Numbered from the stretch's first letter, positions 30,606 to 40,394 are shown. The stretch: DNA of 64,000 nt from Bdellovibrionales bacterium (GCA_016713585.1 JADJOV010000027.1:248001-312000); one strand, 5' to 3'. A program made the numbers and translations. Notes: generated from the letters alone by a model not told the origin.

Positions 30606-31493
30606 CTAAAATCTTTTAATTTTTTTTTCTACTAGCTGAGAATAATAGTTTTTATTCCATCGTGCCGACACAGATTGAAAAACCCCTGAATCGACAAGTG
30701 GTCGTAGATCTTCGAGGATCATAAAGAAATCTTTGGTTTGAAGCGATTTGTGAATTTCTGTAACGACCCAGGTTCTGTCGATCTGAAGCTTTTGTTGTTT
30801 CCAGGGCCCGCCACGGATCAGGCATTCTCTGAGATTCTTGTAATTGGGCGCGACACCTTTTTCTAGATACCACTCGAGGTCATACAGATCTCTACCTTTG
30901 ATGATATCCATACCGTAGAAATGACTTCGGCAAAGCACCGCATGAATTTTCTGCCCCATACATGTAGTAAGATCGTGCGCGTTAACAGTTGCAGAAAAAG
31001 TGCTTTCTATTTTTGAATGAGTGAATTGCTGATAGTCAGAAGGCAGAACATCAAGTTCAAATTTGATCTTAATTTTCTCGCCTACGATAACATTGCCAAT
31101 CTCTCGCGTAAATTGATTCAAAATATCGGAATCATTGATATAGAAAACCTTCATCGCCTTGGCTGGCTTACTCTTGTCCTGAAATTCAAAATTAAATCCT
31201 GAATTTATCAATGAGGTTTCCAAGCGTTTCATTTTGGCAGGAAGATCATAACTTTTGTTGGCAAACAGAAGGGACATGTCGAGATCTTCTGAAAATCTAT
31301 CAATGCGATGTAGTAGCCTAAGGGACGTTCCACCATGAAACGCCATATCTTCAAAAAGATTTGCCTCTTTCATGTGACACAAAATTACTTCCTGTAGAAT
31401 TTCTCGGAGCAGATTCTTTCTGGCATCGCTAGAACCGATATTTGAAAGTTCATTTTGAAATCTTGATGTAACTTGATCCCTGAAAATCCTCAT
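30606..31493 (-). CDS. AbiEii/AbiGii-type nucleotidyltransferase toxin
   Basis: 295 residues with the nucleotidyltransferase core FHGGTSLRLLHRIDRFSEDLDMSL, where GGTSL and the Asp residues of SEDLD bind nucleotide and metal, and FELDVLPSD as the third acidic strand. KGRDLYDLEWYL is also typical of the family. AbiEii toxins stop growth as abortive-infection or type IV toxin-antitoxin systems, by modifying nucleotides or tRNA. Its ATG overlaps the stop of the antitoxin gene by one base, so the two are co-translated. Confidence 0.85.
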   Translation of the reverse strand: MRIFRDQVTSRFQNELSNIGSSDARKNLLREILQEVILCHMKEANLFEDMAFHGGTSLRLLHRIDRFSEDLDMSLLFANKSYDLPAKMKRLETSLINSGFNFEFQDKSKPAKAMKVFYINDSDILNQFTREIGNVIVGEKIKIKFELDVLPSDYQQFTHSKIESTFSATVNAHDLTTCMGQKIHAVLCRSHFYGMDIIKGRDLYDLEWYLEKGVAPNYKNLRECLIRGGPWKQQKLQIDRTWVVTEIHKSLQTKDFFMILEDLRPLVDSGVFQSVSARWNKNYYSQLVEKKIKRF

Positions 31494-32119
31494 TAAGCCT
31501 CATTCATCATTGCTGTCGCAATAGAATGTGCCAATTCACTTTTCATTCGGTCAGCGTAAGCGTTCGCATTGTTCCAATCAATTTTTTCAGCTTCATCGTC
31601 GTCAATTCGAAGAAAGGCGCAAATTTGACTTCGCGTTTCAGGCGAAGTTTTCATTGAAATAAATGTATCCAAGATAGCTTTTGCCGGATCAGCCACTCGA
31701 AATTTTGCACCTGCGACCGCAATTTCTTCGACCCCAAAGGAAGTCTGCTCAGGATCGACCTTTTTGATTTCAAAATGAATATCCTTTGTATCTACTTTCA
31801 CCTTCTTGACTCCAAAGAAGGTTTTGAATTTCACAATCTCAGGAATGAGATTGTGAAATCTGAGTGCCGCAATTCCACTTAAGTAGGCGCTATGATCAAT
31901 GGCTTGGGCTACCTGCTCTTCGGCAATGCCCTTGTGGGAGTACGAACTATTTACTGCATAGATCCCTTTATAGAGACGAATGAGTTCGCCACCGCTTAAG
32001 CAGCGTTTGATTTTTGCTTGAACCGCATTTTCATTGATATTTGGAAACATCTTATAGATGTCCTCAGATGTCACAATGCTGACATCGCTCTTAAGCAATT
32101 CACGAAACAGGGCCTTCAT
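31493..32119 (-). CDS. AbiEi-type antitoxin/transcriptional regulator
   Basis: 208 residues from ATG 32119, with GGAG six bases upstream; the frame also opens at a TTG at 32131. N-terminal winged-helix DNA-binding region (SIVTSEDIYKMFPNINENAVQAKIKRCLSGGELIRLYKGIYAV), then HKGIAEEQVAQAIDHSAYLSGIAALRFHNLI and a C-terminal domain. This is the AbiEi layout: it represses its own operon and neutralises AbiEii. An inverted repeat upstream fits autoregulation. Confidence 0.8.
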   Translation of the reverse strand: MKALFRELLKSDVSIVTSEDIYKMFPNINENAVQAKIKRCLSGGELIRLYKGIYAVNSSYSHKGIAEEQVAQAIDHSAYLSGIAALRFHNLIPEIVKFKTFFGVKKVKVDTKDIHFEIKKVDPEQTSFGVEEIAVAGAKFRVADPAKAILDTFISMKTSPETRSQICAFLRIDDDEAEKIDWNNANAYADRMKSELAHSIATAMMNEA

Positions 32120-32129
32120 AAAATTCTCC

Positions 32130-32150
32130 AAAGTACGTTTTCCGTACTTT
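32130..32150 (-). promoter_or_regulatory. putative AbiEi operator
   Basis: Perfect 8-bp inverted repeat AAAGTACG/CGTACTTT with a 5-base spacer, 11 bases upstream of the antitoxin start. AbiEi regulators bind inverted repeats at their own promoter, so this is a strong candidate operator. Confidence 0.65.
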
Positions 32151-32153
32151 TTC

Positions 32154-32182
32154 AGTATAATACACTTTTCGGCAGAATGGAA
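32154..32182 (-). promoter_or_regulatory. candidate promoter of the AbiE operon
   Basis: Reading the minus strand, TTCCAT and TATACT are 17 bases apart. The -10 matches consensus in five of six positions, the -35 weakly. The operator lies just downstream of the -10, where a bound repressor would block initiation. Confidence 0.45.
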
Positions 32183-32228
32183 GAGACCTTTAATTCACTT
32201 ATCCCTATGTAATCACAGCGATATTTTA

Positions 32229-33431
32229 TCACTCGCCTCCTGGCAGGCGTCCTAGTTGGGTGATGAGCTCCAAGGCTTGCCGAGTATTGAGCCTAGGATC
32301 ACAAAGCGTCTCATATTGACAAGAAGTGATATTATCGACGTGAACATCCTCAAAATTATGGACGCATTCAACCACGTTTTTGCTTGTATACTCGAGATGA
32401 AGGCCTCCTGGGTTAGCCCTCTCACTGAGTATAACCGACCTAAATATTCTTGCTTCGCAAAGAATATCTTCCAGTGTGCGTGTTTTAAACCCAGCGGCTG
32501 TGGTCCAAGTATTTCCGTGCATAGGATCGCAACACCAAATGACATTCTTGCCCTCATGCCTCACCTTGCGGACGAGGGTCGGCAATACATCTGCACATTT
32601 TTTGGCGCCGAGGCGAGTAATCAGAGTCAATCGCCCCATTTGGTTATTTGGGTTGAGTCGCTCAATCAGACGAATGAGTTCTTCAGGCTTCATCTCTGGG
32701 CCGACCTTGACGCCGATTGGATTAGAAATACCACAAAGGAACTGCACATGGGCCCCCTCGAGCTGCCGGGTTCGCTCGCCCACCCAAAGCATGTGGGCAG
32801 AGCTAGAATAACAGGTCTCTCACTGCGGATCAAAGCGCAGCAAGGATTCCTCATAGTTAAGCAAGAGAGCCTCATGGGAGCTAAAGAACTCTTGGCGTCT
32901 GACCTGTTCTTGGTCACGCAAGAGTCTGAGAGTTTCCAGCGATTGAAAATATGAAGTCTTCATACGCAGAGGATCGTGTTTCCGGGCCTCGGCGTCGAAA
33001 GAAAAACCATTGATGAGATCACCACGATAGACTGGGAGAGTCTTGCCTTCTCGCGATTCTGTCGAGTGACTTCGTGGCTTAGCAAACTGACCGGCGATGC
33101 GACCGACCTTAACAACCGGCTGTTGTCGTTGTGTCGACAGCAAAGTGGCCAGCGCGAGCGTCAATTGGGTATATCCAAGAACATTTTCATGGAGCTCTTC
33201 ACTCGTGGCGAAACTTTCGGCACAATCGCCCCCCTGAAGGAGGAAACTATTTCCTAACCCAACCTGTTCTAACCGTTCATGCAGCTTTTGCACCTCAAGT
33301 GGCCCAACAAGGCCTGGAAGATACTGCAAATGAGCTTCGACCTCTCTCAGTTGAGCCACATCTGCGTACTCTGGAGCCTGTGCAATTGGGCGGAATTTCC
33401 AGCTTGAGGGAGACTGGCTAGTTAAGCGCAT
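32229..33431 (-). CDS. class II (plant/actinobacterial-type) DAHP synthase, in-frame UGA
   Basis: First enzyme of the shikimate pathway, joining phosphoenolpyruvate and erythrose 4-phosphate. Conserved blocks include SPSSWKFRPIAQAPEY, LLQGGDCAESF (Cys/metal region), VGRIAGQFAKPRS, GAHVQFLCGISNPIGVKVGPEM, WCCDPMHGNTW and NPGGLHLEYT. The frame is uninterrupted except for one in-frame TGA at 32820-32822, between DPQ and ETCYSSSAHML. It reads as one protein of about 400 residues if bridged. The start at 33431 is two bases after the trpA stop, with GGAGG upstream; ATG 33458 is an alternative. Placing it last in the trp operon ties precursor supply to tryptophan demand. Confidence 0.85.
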
Positions 33432-33432
33432 T

Positions 33433-34308
33433 TTATTTGTGTCCTCCGCCTTTGCCATCGGCTTCACCTTTTTCCAAAATTTCCCCTTTCGAAGCAGCTC
33501 TTGAGATGTGTTCACAATTCTGTGCACGAATTTGCTCATGACAATCTTGGACAAAGCTTCTGACTAGGGCCCCAGTCGCAGCAAGGGAGTAATGGTTCAC
33601 GATCAAACTTTGCTCAATCAAATGACAGAAGCGGCTGCCAATAACTACAAAATCGGCATAGCTTGAAATCATTCCCGCCTGGTGCGCTGTGGAAATACCA
33701 AATCCCACGGCAATTGGCAATGAAACATGTTGTTTGAGGGCCGCAATCTCTGTCGCTAAAGTTGGAGAAATGGAGCTTTGCTCCCCGGTCACGCCAAGGC
33801 GCGAAACATAGTAAACAAATTCTGATGAAGCTTGAGCAATTTTTAGCAATCTGGCTTGTGTCGTTGTTGGCGAAACAAGAAACACTGTTCCAAGCCCGAG
33901 TCTTCGATGCAGAGCCAGGAACTCTGCAGATTCTTCAACCGGTAAATCAACTACAAGAGTGGCATTCACGCCGGCCTCAAGGGCCCGAGCGACATAGTTT
34001 TCTAGGCCAAAACGAAAAAGAGGGTTTAGATAGCTGAACAGAACAATTCTCACGTGTGGATGCTTGCGCTTTAGTCTTTCCGTGAGCTTCAGAACTTCGG
34101 CAAGGTTGGCCCCCGAGGCAAGGGCTCGAGCTGAAGCCTTCTGAATAGTCGGACCATCGGCCATGGGATCCGAGAAGGCAACCCCGAGCTCAAGGGTGCA
34201 AACGCCTTCAGCGATCATTTCGTTAGCAATGTATTCGGTGGTTTCCATGTTTGGATCACCCGCCATCAAGAAAGGAATCAATTGCTTTTGTCTTAGCTGT
34301 GCTTTCAT
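33433..34308 (-). CDS. trpA: tryptophan synthase alpha chain
   Basis: 291 residues. Active-site Glu in CTLELGVAFSDPMADGPTIQ with the second catalytic Asp in the same block; phosphate-binding loops VTGEQ and AVGFGIST. It converts indole-3-glycerol phosphate to indole, passed to TrpB. The C-terminal tail is slightly longer than usual (CHEQIRAQNCEHIS...GGHK). The start overlaps trpB stop by four bases (ATGA). Confidence 0.95.
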   Translation of the reverse strand: MKAQLRQKQLIPFLMAGDPNMETTEYIANEMIAEGVCTLELGVAFSDPMADGPTIQKASARALASGANLAEVLKLTERLKRKHPHVRIVLFSYLNPLFRFGLENYVARALEAGVNATLVVDLPVEESAEFLALHRRLGLGTVFLVSPTTTQARLLKIAQASSEFVYYVSRLGVTGEQSSISPTLATEIAALKQHVSLPIAVGFGISTAHQAGMISSYADFVVIGSRFCHLIEQSLIVNHYSLAATGALVRSFVQDCHEQIRAQNCEHISRAASKGEILEKGEADGKGGGHK

Positions 34309-35507
34309 TTTCTCACCTGCGCGGCGGCTTCGACAATATCCAAATCTTTGTCTCCTCTTCCTGATAAATTGACTATCACAATTGAATTTGCAGGGAGTTG
34401 TGCTGCTCTCTGGAGAGCATAGGCAAGGGCATGAGAACTCTCCAGCGCTGGAAGTATGCCTTCCTGTTGTGATAAGACGTGAAAAGCGGCAAGAGCCTCC
34501 TGATCACCGACGGACAAATATTGAACGCGGCCACGTTCAAAAAGATCTGAATGCTCCGGGCCGGCTGCCGCATAATCTAGGCCCGCTGATATACTTTGAG
34601 TGCTTGCGATCTGGCCATCCTGATCTTGAAGAAGATAAGTTGCAGTGCCTTGGAAGACACCAGGGCAGCCCCCTTGAAATCGAGCGGCGTGCATTCCCAA
34701 AGCCTTTCCCGAACCTCCGGCTTCAACCCCGGTGAGGGCAACACTTTCATCTTGAAGAAAAGCCTGAAAAATACCAATGGCGTTACTTCCGCCTCCGACG
34801 CAAGCAATGACTTCATCAGGCAAGCGACCTTCTTTCGCAAGAATCTGGCGTCTCGCCTCGTCCCCAATGACTGATTGGAATTCCCGAACCATGAGTGGAT
34901 ATGGGTGAGGTCCCAGCGCAGACCCTAACACGTAGGCGCTTGAGTCGACGTGAGTCACCCAATCACGCATGGCCTCACTGACAGCGTCCTTGAGAGTGCG
35001 GGAACCTGTCGTCACTGCTTTGACTTCAGCCCCAAAGATTCGCATTCGTCGCACGTTGGGTCCTTGACGAGCGATATCGTCAGCTCCCATATATACAACG
35101 CACTTCATTCCATACCGTGCCGCCGCAGCCGCCGTGGCCACCCCATGTTGTCCCGCGCCAGTCTCGGCGATGATTCTTGTCTTGCCCATTTTCTTCGCAA
35201 GCAAAACTTGCCCTAAAGCATTATTGATTTTATGGGCCCCGGTATGGGCTAAGTCTTCTCTTTTTAAATAGATTTTAATGTTTTTCCCAAACGCTTGAGA
35301 AAGCCTTTCCGCCAAGTATAAGGGGGTTTCACGACCCACAAAATCTGCCAGTAGGCTTGCAAATTCTTTCTTAAATTCCACATCACTTTGGGCTAGAAAA
35401 AAAGCTTTTTCAAGATCGACGAGGGGTTGGATCAAAGTTTCCGGGACATACTGTCCACCGAATTTACCAAATCTGCCATGACTGTTAGAGAGAGGAAGAC
35501 CTGTCAT
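34305..35507 (-). CDS. trpB: tryptophan synthase beta chain
   Basis: 400 residues. PLP lysine in LAHTGAHKINNALGQ; E/K network ETGAGQHGVATA; glycine-rich phosphate loop CVGGGSNAIG; serine-binding GVEAGG. The TrpB1 type usual for bacteria. It condenses indole with serine, complexed with TrpA. Overlaps trpF by four bases. Confidence 0.95.
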   Translation of the reverse strand: MTGLPLSNSHGRFGKFGGQYVPETLIQPLVDLEKAFFLAQSDVEFKKEFASLLADFVGRETPLYLAERLSQAFGKNIKIYLKREDLAHTGAHKINNALGQVLLAKKMGKTRIIAETGAGQHGVATAAAAARYGMKCVVYMGADDIARQGPNVRRMRIFGAEVKAVTTGSRTLKDAVSEAMRDWVTHVDSSAYVLGSALGPHPYPLMVREFQSVIGDEARRQILAKEGRLPDEVIACVGGGSNAIGIFQAFLQDESVALTGVEAGGSGKALGMHAARFQGGCPGVFQGTATYLLQDQDGQIASTQSISAGLDYAAAGPEHSDLFERGRVQYLSVGDQEALAAFHVLSQQEGILPALESSHALAYALQRAAQLPANSIVIVNLSGRGDKDLDIVEAAAQVRK

Positions 35508-36166
35508 TGAGACCTCCTGGCAGATGATCCATTGATTTGAGCGAAAAAAGTTCTCATCTTGACTGCGTCTTTAAGCCCAGGGCTCGATTCCACACCGCGG
35601 GACACGTCGACTCCTTGAGGCTTATGGCTCCGAATAAAGCCAGCAACATTCTCAGCCGTCAGGCCGCCAGAGAGATACATGAACTTTTTTTTCAGTGGCT
35701 CTGGCAATGGTCTATGTTGCAAAGCTTGATCATCGAGGCGTGGTGGGTCGATAAGAATGGCATCACAGACTAAGGCCTCAACTTCACTCGCGAGAGACAA
35801 AGGTAAAGCCTTGATTAACAAAACCTCTGGGAACATTTCTCTGACCACTTTCACAAAGTCGGGGGTTTCTCGTCCGTGAAGTTGAATGCCCGAGAGCTCA
35901 GCCTGTAGCACGGATTCTCTGAGATATTCAACCGAAGGGTCAACAAAGACGCCAACTCGATGAACACTTTTCGGAATCTGTCTTGAAATAGATTTTGCTT
36001 GTGAGGTTGAAATCTGACGTGGACTTGGTGCCAACACAAAGCCAATAGCATGAGCTCCGAGCTCGATAGCTAATTCTGCATCCTGCAAGCGCGTGATGCC
36101 ACACACTTTGACAGAGACAGGTGAAGAGATTGATTCTTTCATGGAGTCTTTTTTGGACTCATTCAT
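35504..36166 (-). CDS. trpF: phosphoribosylanthranilate isomerase
   Basis: 220 residues, TIM barrel. Signature SVKVCGITRLQDAELAIELGAHAIGFVLAPSPRQIS (catalytic Cys at VCG), VGVFVDP, IQLHGRETP, LSGGLTAENV. A charged N-terminal extension of about 18 residues (MNESKKDSMKES) precedes the usual start and may be non-essential. Third step from anthranilate. Overlaps trpC by four bases. Confidence 0.93.
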   Translation of the reverse strand: MNESKKDSMKESISSPVSVKVCGITRLQDAELAIELGAHAIGFVLAPSPRQISTSQAKSISRQIPKSVHRVGVFVDPSVEYLRESVLQAELSGIQLHGRETPDFVKVVREMFPEVLLIKALPLSLASEVEALVCDAILIDPPRLDDQALQHRPLPEPLKKKFMYLSGGLTAENVAGFIRSHKPQGVDVSRGVESSPGLKDAVKMRTFFAQINGSSARRSQ

Positions 36167-37002
36167 AGAGTCTCTCGATCCGGCCCATCCGTAGAGAAGC
36201 TTTTGAGCAATTCTGAAAGCGCAGTTTCAGGATTTCTATTTCGCATCAAGCTCGTCCCAATAAGATAGGCATCGAAACCAAGAGCGTCCAGCTTTTTGAT
36301 ATCTTGGGCTGTGTTCAGACCGCTTTCACTGACCATGGTAATTCCAGACTCCTTGACGGAAATCTGAGAGGAAATCAGTTGCGATGACACATTGAGGTCA
36401 GTCTTTAAGGTCGCTAAATTTCGATTATTCACGCCAATGAGTCGGGCCCCCAGGCTCACTGCATCTGCGAATTCAGCTGGGTCATGAACCTCAATGAGAG
36501 GGGTTAGCCCAAGACGACAGGCGAAAGAATAGAAATCACGAGTTTTTTCTGGACCGAGAAGATTATGAATCAGAAGAACGGCGTCGGCTCCATAGGCACT
36601 GGCCTCAAGTATCTGATAGTGGTCAACGACAAAGTCCTTAAGTAGCAGCGGTTGATTTGGCAAGACCTGCCGGATGCGTGTCAGATCCTCGTGGGAACCT
36701 CCAAAAAAAGTGGATTCAGTCAATACTGAAATGGCAGAGGCCCCCGCTCGAGCGTACCCGAGAGCGACGTTGCATGGATCCAGATCCATGGCCAACGGAC
36801 CAAGCGAGGGACTCTTTCTTTTGACCTCGGCGATGATGCGTGGGCGGGGTCCGTTTCGCAAGGCTTGAATAAAGTCAATTTTCTGAGGTCTATTTTCCGA
36901 CAATTCAGTGAGCTTAGCCTCGGAAATCTGGAGGCGCCGAAGTTGAAGTTGCTCCGCTGCAACTCGCGCAACTTTGGGTAAGAAGAGCTCGGTCGGTTTC
37001 AT
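36163..37002 (-). CDS. trpC: indole-3-glycerol phosphate synthase
   Basis: 279 residues. The catalytic lysines and glutamates lie in RIIAEVKRKSPSLG, LLLKDFVVDHYQI, LTPLIEVHD, LIGVNNRNLATL and MVSESGL. Overlaps trpD by four bases. It is monofunctional: trpF is separate, unlike the fused E. coli gene. Confidence 0.95.
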   Translation of the reverse strand: MKPTELFLPKVARVAAEQLQLRRLQISEAKLTELSENRPQKIDFIQALRNGPRPRIIAEVKRKSPSLGPLAMDLDPCNVALGYARAGASAISVLTESTFFGGSHEDLTRIRQVLPNQPLLLKDFVVDHYQILEASAYGADAVLLIHNLLGPEKTRDFYSFACRLGLTPLIEVHDPAEFADAVSLGARLIGVNNRNLATLKTDLNVSSQLISSQISVKESGITMVSESGLNTAQDIKKLDALGFDAYLIGTSLMRNRNPETALSELLKSFSTDGPDRETL

Positions 37003-38059
37003 CTGGACCTCATTCTTTCGAGCAGCTCTCGCCCTTGGCCTGATTGGATAATATGTTGAGCTTGCGTGATACCCTCTTTCAAGGATTCGGATCGGCCACC
37101 GACGAAAATGGCAGCCCCAGCATTCAGAGCCGTGATGTTTCGTGCGGCCTCAAGAGAAAATCCGAGAGTTCGGTCTGCCTGAACCTCTTCATTGTTAAGT
37201 TTGGACAGCACCTCGAGAAGAATTTGGCCATTCTCGACCGGCGAGCCGCCAATAATCCTTGATGGGTGAACACTTTGAAAGCCAAACTCTTCAGGCGTCA
37301 CGCGAAGAACCGTGACCCTGCCATTGCGGAGATGAGCTATACTTGAGGGAGCACACAGACTGAGTTCATCGCAGCCGTCATCTCCATGAACTACCATGGC
37401 CTCGACACATCCGAGCTCGCCCAGAGCTTCTGCCACGGGCACAACCAGCTCTTTTGAGTAAACACCGATGAGTTGTCTTTGCACGAGAGCTGGATTCAGA
37501 AGGGGGCCGAGAAGGTTGAATATCGTGCGGAAGCCGAGGGCTTTACGAATGGGGGCAAGATCGCGAAAGGCTGGCTGAAAGGACGGCGCAAATAAGAAAG
37601 CCAAATTAAATTTTGCCAAAGATTCCAGAGCCTCTCCCGGAGATTGACTGAGGGAAACCCGAAGTGCTTCCAGGACATCAAAGCTACCACTTCGACTCGA
37701 CACAGCCCGATTTCCATGTTTTGCGATGGGTAATCCTGAGGCCGCAACAACAAAAGCTACGGTCGTTGAAATATTAAATGTTCCTTGGCTGTCCCCACCC
37801 GTCCCACAAACATCGATCAGGAAGGATGAATGGACGGTGGCACAACAAGCGGAATCGTATGCCTGCGCAAAGCTTTTGCAAAGCCAGCAATTTCGGAAGC
37901 CTTAGGGGCGCGAAAGTGAAAGGCTGTCAACAGGGCACCAATCTGTTCCGGCTGGTATTGACCTTGAAGAATTTCGTCCATCATGGTTTCAGCCCCGCTC
38001 ATTGTGAGTGAGCGTCCTTTGATAATTTCGTGCAAAGAAGTCGCAAGAATTTGGACCAT
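36999..38059 (-). CDS. trpD: anthranilate phosphoribosyltransferase, one frameshift
   Basis: N-terminal helical domain (LHEIIKGRSLTMSGAETMMDEILQGQ) joins, after a one-base insertion near 37817-37830, to LIDVCGTGGDSQGTFNIST, the PRPP-binding loop, then AKHGNRAVSSRSGSFDVLEALRV and LGPLLNPA. The fusion gives a protein of about 350 residues with every motif, so the break is almost surely a sequence error. It transfers phosphoribosyl to anthranilate. It starts two bases after trpG ends. TrpG and TrpD are separate proteins here, unlike in enterics. Confidence 0.9.
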
Positions 38060-38061
38060 AG

Positions 38062-38685
38062 TTATATCTCTTCGATCTGCTGAGATTTAGCTTTGTTCAT
38101 TCTTTGAGCCAAACCGCGATCGACGCGCGCAAAGAAATTCTGCAGGAGAACCTTGCCGCCTTCTGTTGCCACTGATTCGGGATGAAACTGCACTCCTTCA
38201 ACATCCATCGTCTTATGCCGTATTCCCATCACAATTTTCTCTTGAGTCTGGGATGTCACTTCCAAACATTCTGGCAAAGAAGAGGCTTCAACAACCAGAG
38301 AGTGATAGCGGGTGGCTTGGAAGGGGCTATTGACTCCTGAATAAAGATCCGAGGATTGATGGAACACGGGCGAGAGCTTTCCATGCCGAGGACGAGGCGC
38401 GCGAACCACCTTTCCCCCAAAAACCGTCGCGATGGCTTGATGGCCGAGGCAGACTCCAAGAATTGGAATCGATCCTGCAAATTCACTGATTGCAGCCAAG
38501 CTAATTCCAGCCTCATCAGGATTTCCCGGCCCAGGAGAAATGACAATCCCACGAGGGTTTAACTCTTTAATCTCAGCCAAAGAAATTGCATCGTTACGTC
38601 GAACCAGGCATTGGTAGCCATGTTCTTCAATCAGCTGGGCTAGATTGTAAGTGAATGAATCGTAATTATCTATGAGAAGAAACAT
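38062..38685 (-). CDS. trpG: anthranilate synthase component II (glutamine amidotransferase)
   Basis: 207 residues starting MFLLIDNYDSFTYNLAQL at 38685, inside the end of trpE (20-base overlap). Class I amidotransferase with ISPGPGNPDEAG, catalytic Cys in LGVCLGHQAIA, and His/Glu in GVQFHPES. Supplies ammonia to TrpE. Confidence 0.93.
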   Translation of the reverse strand: MFLLIDNYDSFTYNLAQLIEEHGYQCLVRRNDAISLAEIKELNPRGIVISPGPGNPDEAGISLAAISEFAGSIPILGVCLGHQAIATVFGGKVVRAPRPRHGKLSPVFHQSSDLYSGVNSPFQATRYHSLVVEASSLPECLEVTSQTQEKIVMGIRHKTMDVEGVQFHPESVATEGGKVLLQNFFARVDRGLAQRMNKAKSQQIEEI

Positions 38686-40310
38686 GCGCTTTCTCCAGCT
38701 TTTGCGATTCAATATATTCACTCAAATACAAAAATTCTGCTTCATCAGTTGCCTCATCAGTGGTCTCGTCCATGGTCTCATCCAAAGTTTCATCAATGGC
38801 TTCATCAATAGCCTGACAAAGACCCGCTATCTTAGAGAGGATCTCTTGGTATTCCTGTTGGGGTTTCGAATCGGCCACGATGCCAGCGCCCGCACGAAGG
38901 ACAATTTTTTGTCCCTTCATTTCAGCAGCCCGGATAGCGATGCAGGAACTCAGACCTCCCTGTCCATCAAAGGCAACCACAGCACCACCATAAAATCCAC
39001 GATGAGCAGGCTCGATATCTGCCAGAATTTCCATGGCTCTCACTTTGGGAGCCCCAGACAGAGTGCCCGCGGGGAAGCAGGCGGCCAGGGCGTCAACGGC
39101 AGTCTTTCCCTCGGCCAAATAAGCACTCACCTCAGAGACCAAATGCATCACGTGGGAAAACTTTTTGAGAGATCGAAAGGTATTGACCTTCACCGAGCCA
39201 GGAGCCGCAACTCTTCCAAGATCATTTCGAGCCAAGTCGACTAGCATCAAGTGCTCCGCGCCTTCCTTGCGGCTTCGACGAAGGCTGCGTTCTTGAATTT
39301 TATCAAGTTGAGGTGAGGATCCGCGCGGGCGGGTGCCCGCAATAGGATGACTCAGAAGTCGACGATCCTTGACCAAGACCAAAGATTCTGGTGAGGCGCC
39401 AAAAAAAGCATGATCCTTTTTCGAAAAGAAAAAATTATAGGGAGCCTGACCTCGACGACGAAGGGATGCGAAAATATTTATGGCGGAAGCGCGGACTTGA
39501 CTTTCAAATCTCTCGGCAAGCACTGCCTGAAAAACGTCGCCGTTGCGAATATGGTTCTTGATTTTCTCCATTCCATGGAAAAACCGCAATGGCCCTAAAC
39601 TCGCACCCTCAGAAATTTTATCAATGAATCTTTTGGTTGGGGTTTGTGGATTAGCTATGGCTTGTGGATTAGCTGGCATTGCAGCCTTCTGGACTGCTCG
39701 ACTCTGAATGGAAAGTCGCAGCAGATTTTGCATCAGAGGGATATTGGCCCCGGGAAGGGTGTCTACAAGGTGAACCATTTTGGCTGCGATGGTCGAAAAC
39801 AAAAGAGTTTGCGCCAATCTCAGTTCAGAGTGGATCCCTTCGTTGCAGCTTCGATCATAACGACAACCCTGACCATAACTAAAATTTCGCCTGTTGAACT
39901 TATGATCATATTGAAAGTAAGCTTTGTCTCTCAACTTGGGCTCTAAATTGACGACCGAATCATAGCCAATAATTCCGAAGAGTCCCCCATTTTGAAAGGG
40001 AAATGCTCCGGAGGACTGATTCTGGAGTGACTGGACAACCTCCAGGGCTGCAAAAAAGGCTTGTGGAGGGCCAGGACCCGATCCCCAAAACGAGTTCAGT
40101 TTTATCCGCCCGCTGGCGCAAAATCTTAAATGGACCAAGGCCGATCACGGCATATTCGGGGGTCAAGCCAATTTCAGGGGAAGCCTCATAGAAGAATACA
40201 TCTCGCCCGCTGGCTTGCGCCTGCCTTAAAACAGCCATGGGGTCCAATTGCCCAGGATTAAAGCCCTGACTGAGGGTGACTGTTTTAGCACTGGACAATA
40301 ACGAGTTCAT
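38666..40310 (-). CDS. trpE: anthranilate synthase component I, one frameshift, repeat tail
   Basis: Start at 40310 with GGAGGAAAG. The N-terminal part (DVFFYEASPEIGLTPEYAVIGLG) shifts frame around 40070-40100 into GSGPGPPQAFFAALEVV and then the chorismate-binding domain: RNGDVFQAVLAERF, LSHPIAGTRPRG, HLMLVDLARNDLGRVAAPGSV, FPAGTLSGAPKVRAMEI, YGGAVVAFD and IRAGAGIVADS-like KIVLRAGAGIVADSKPQQEY. All catalytic blocks are intact. Unusually, the last ~25 residues before the tail are repeats of Asp-Glu-x-x (IDEAIDETLDETMDE...), from a 12-bp DNA repeat. First gene of the operon; converts chorismate to anthranilate. Confidence 0.9.
38745..38815. repeat. 12-bp tandem repeat in the 3' end of trpE
   Basis: About six imperfect copies of a TCATCAATGGCC-type unit, giving DE-rich four-residue repeats in the TrpE C-terminus, between the conserved catalytic domain and the end. 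A copy-number change would alter the length without shifting the frame. Confidence 0.75.
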
Positions 40311-40371
40311 CTTTCCTCCGTCTCTAATATCTCAGCTTTTTGTATTTACTAAAAGCGAATTAAAGTGCATA

Positions 40372-40394
40372 ATTGGTTCCATATGGAAACCAAT
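40372..40394. promoter_or_regulatory. near-palindrome at the lysR start, between lysR and trpE
   Basis: ATTGGTTCCAT (40372-40382) is mirrored by ATGGAAACCAAT (40383-40394), an inverted repeat with one bulged base, covering the LysR-family ATG and about 62 bases upstream of trpE. It is a candidate binding site for the divergent LysR regulator, controlling trp and itself. Promoter boxes are not clear. Confidence 0.45.

Noticed and set aside
32820..32822. UGA as selenocysteine in the DAHP synthase
   Set aside because: No expected catalytic Sec/Cys at this position, no SECIS-like hairpin noticed after it, and an isolated base change is simpler.
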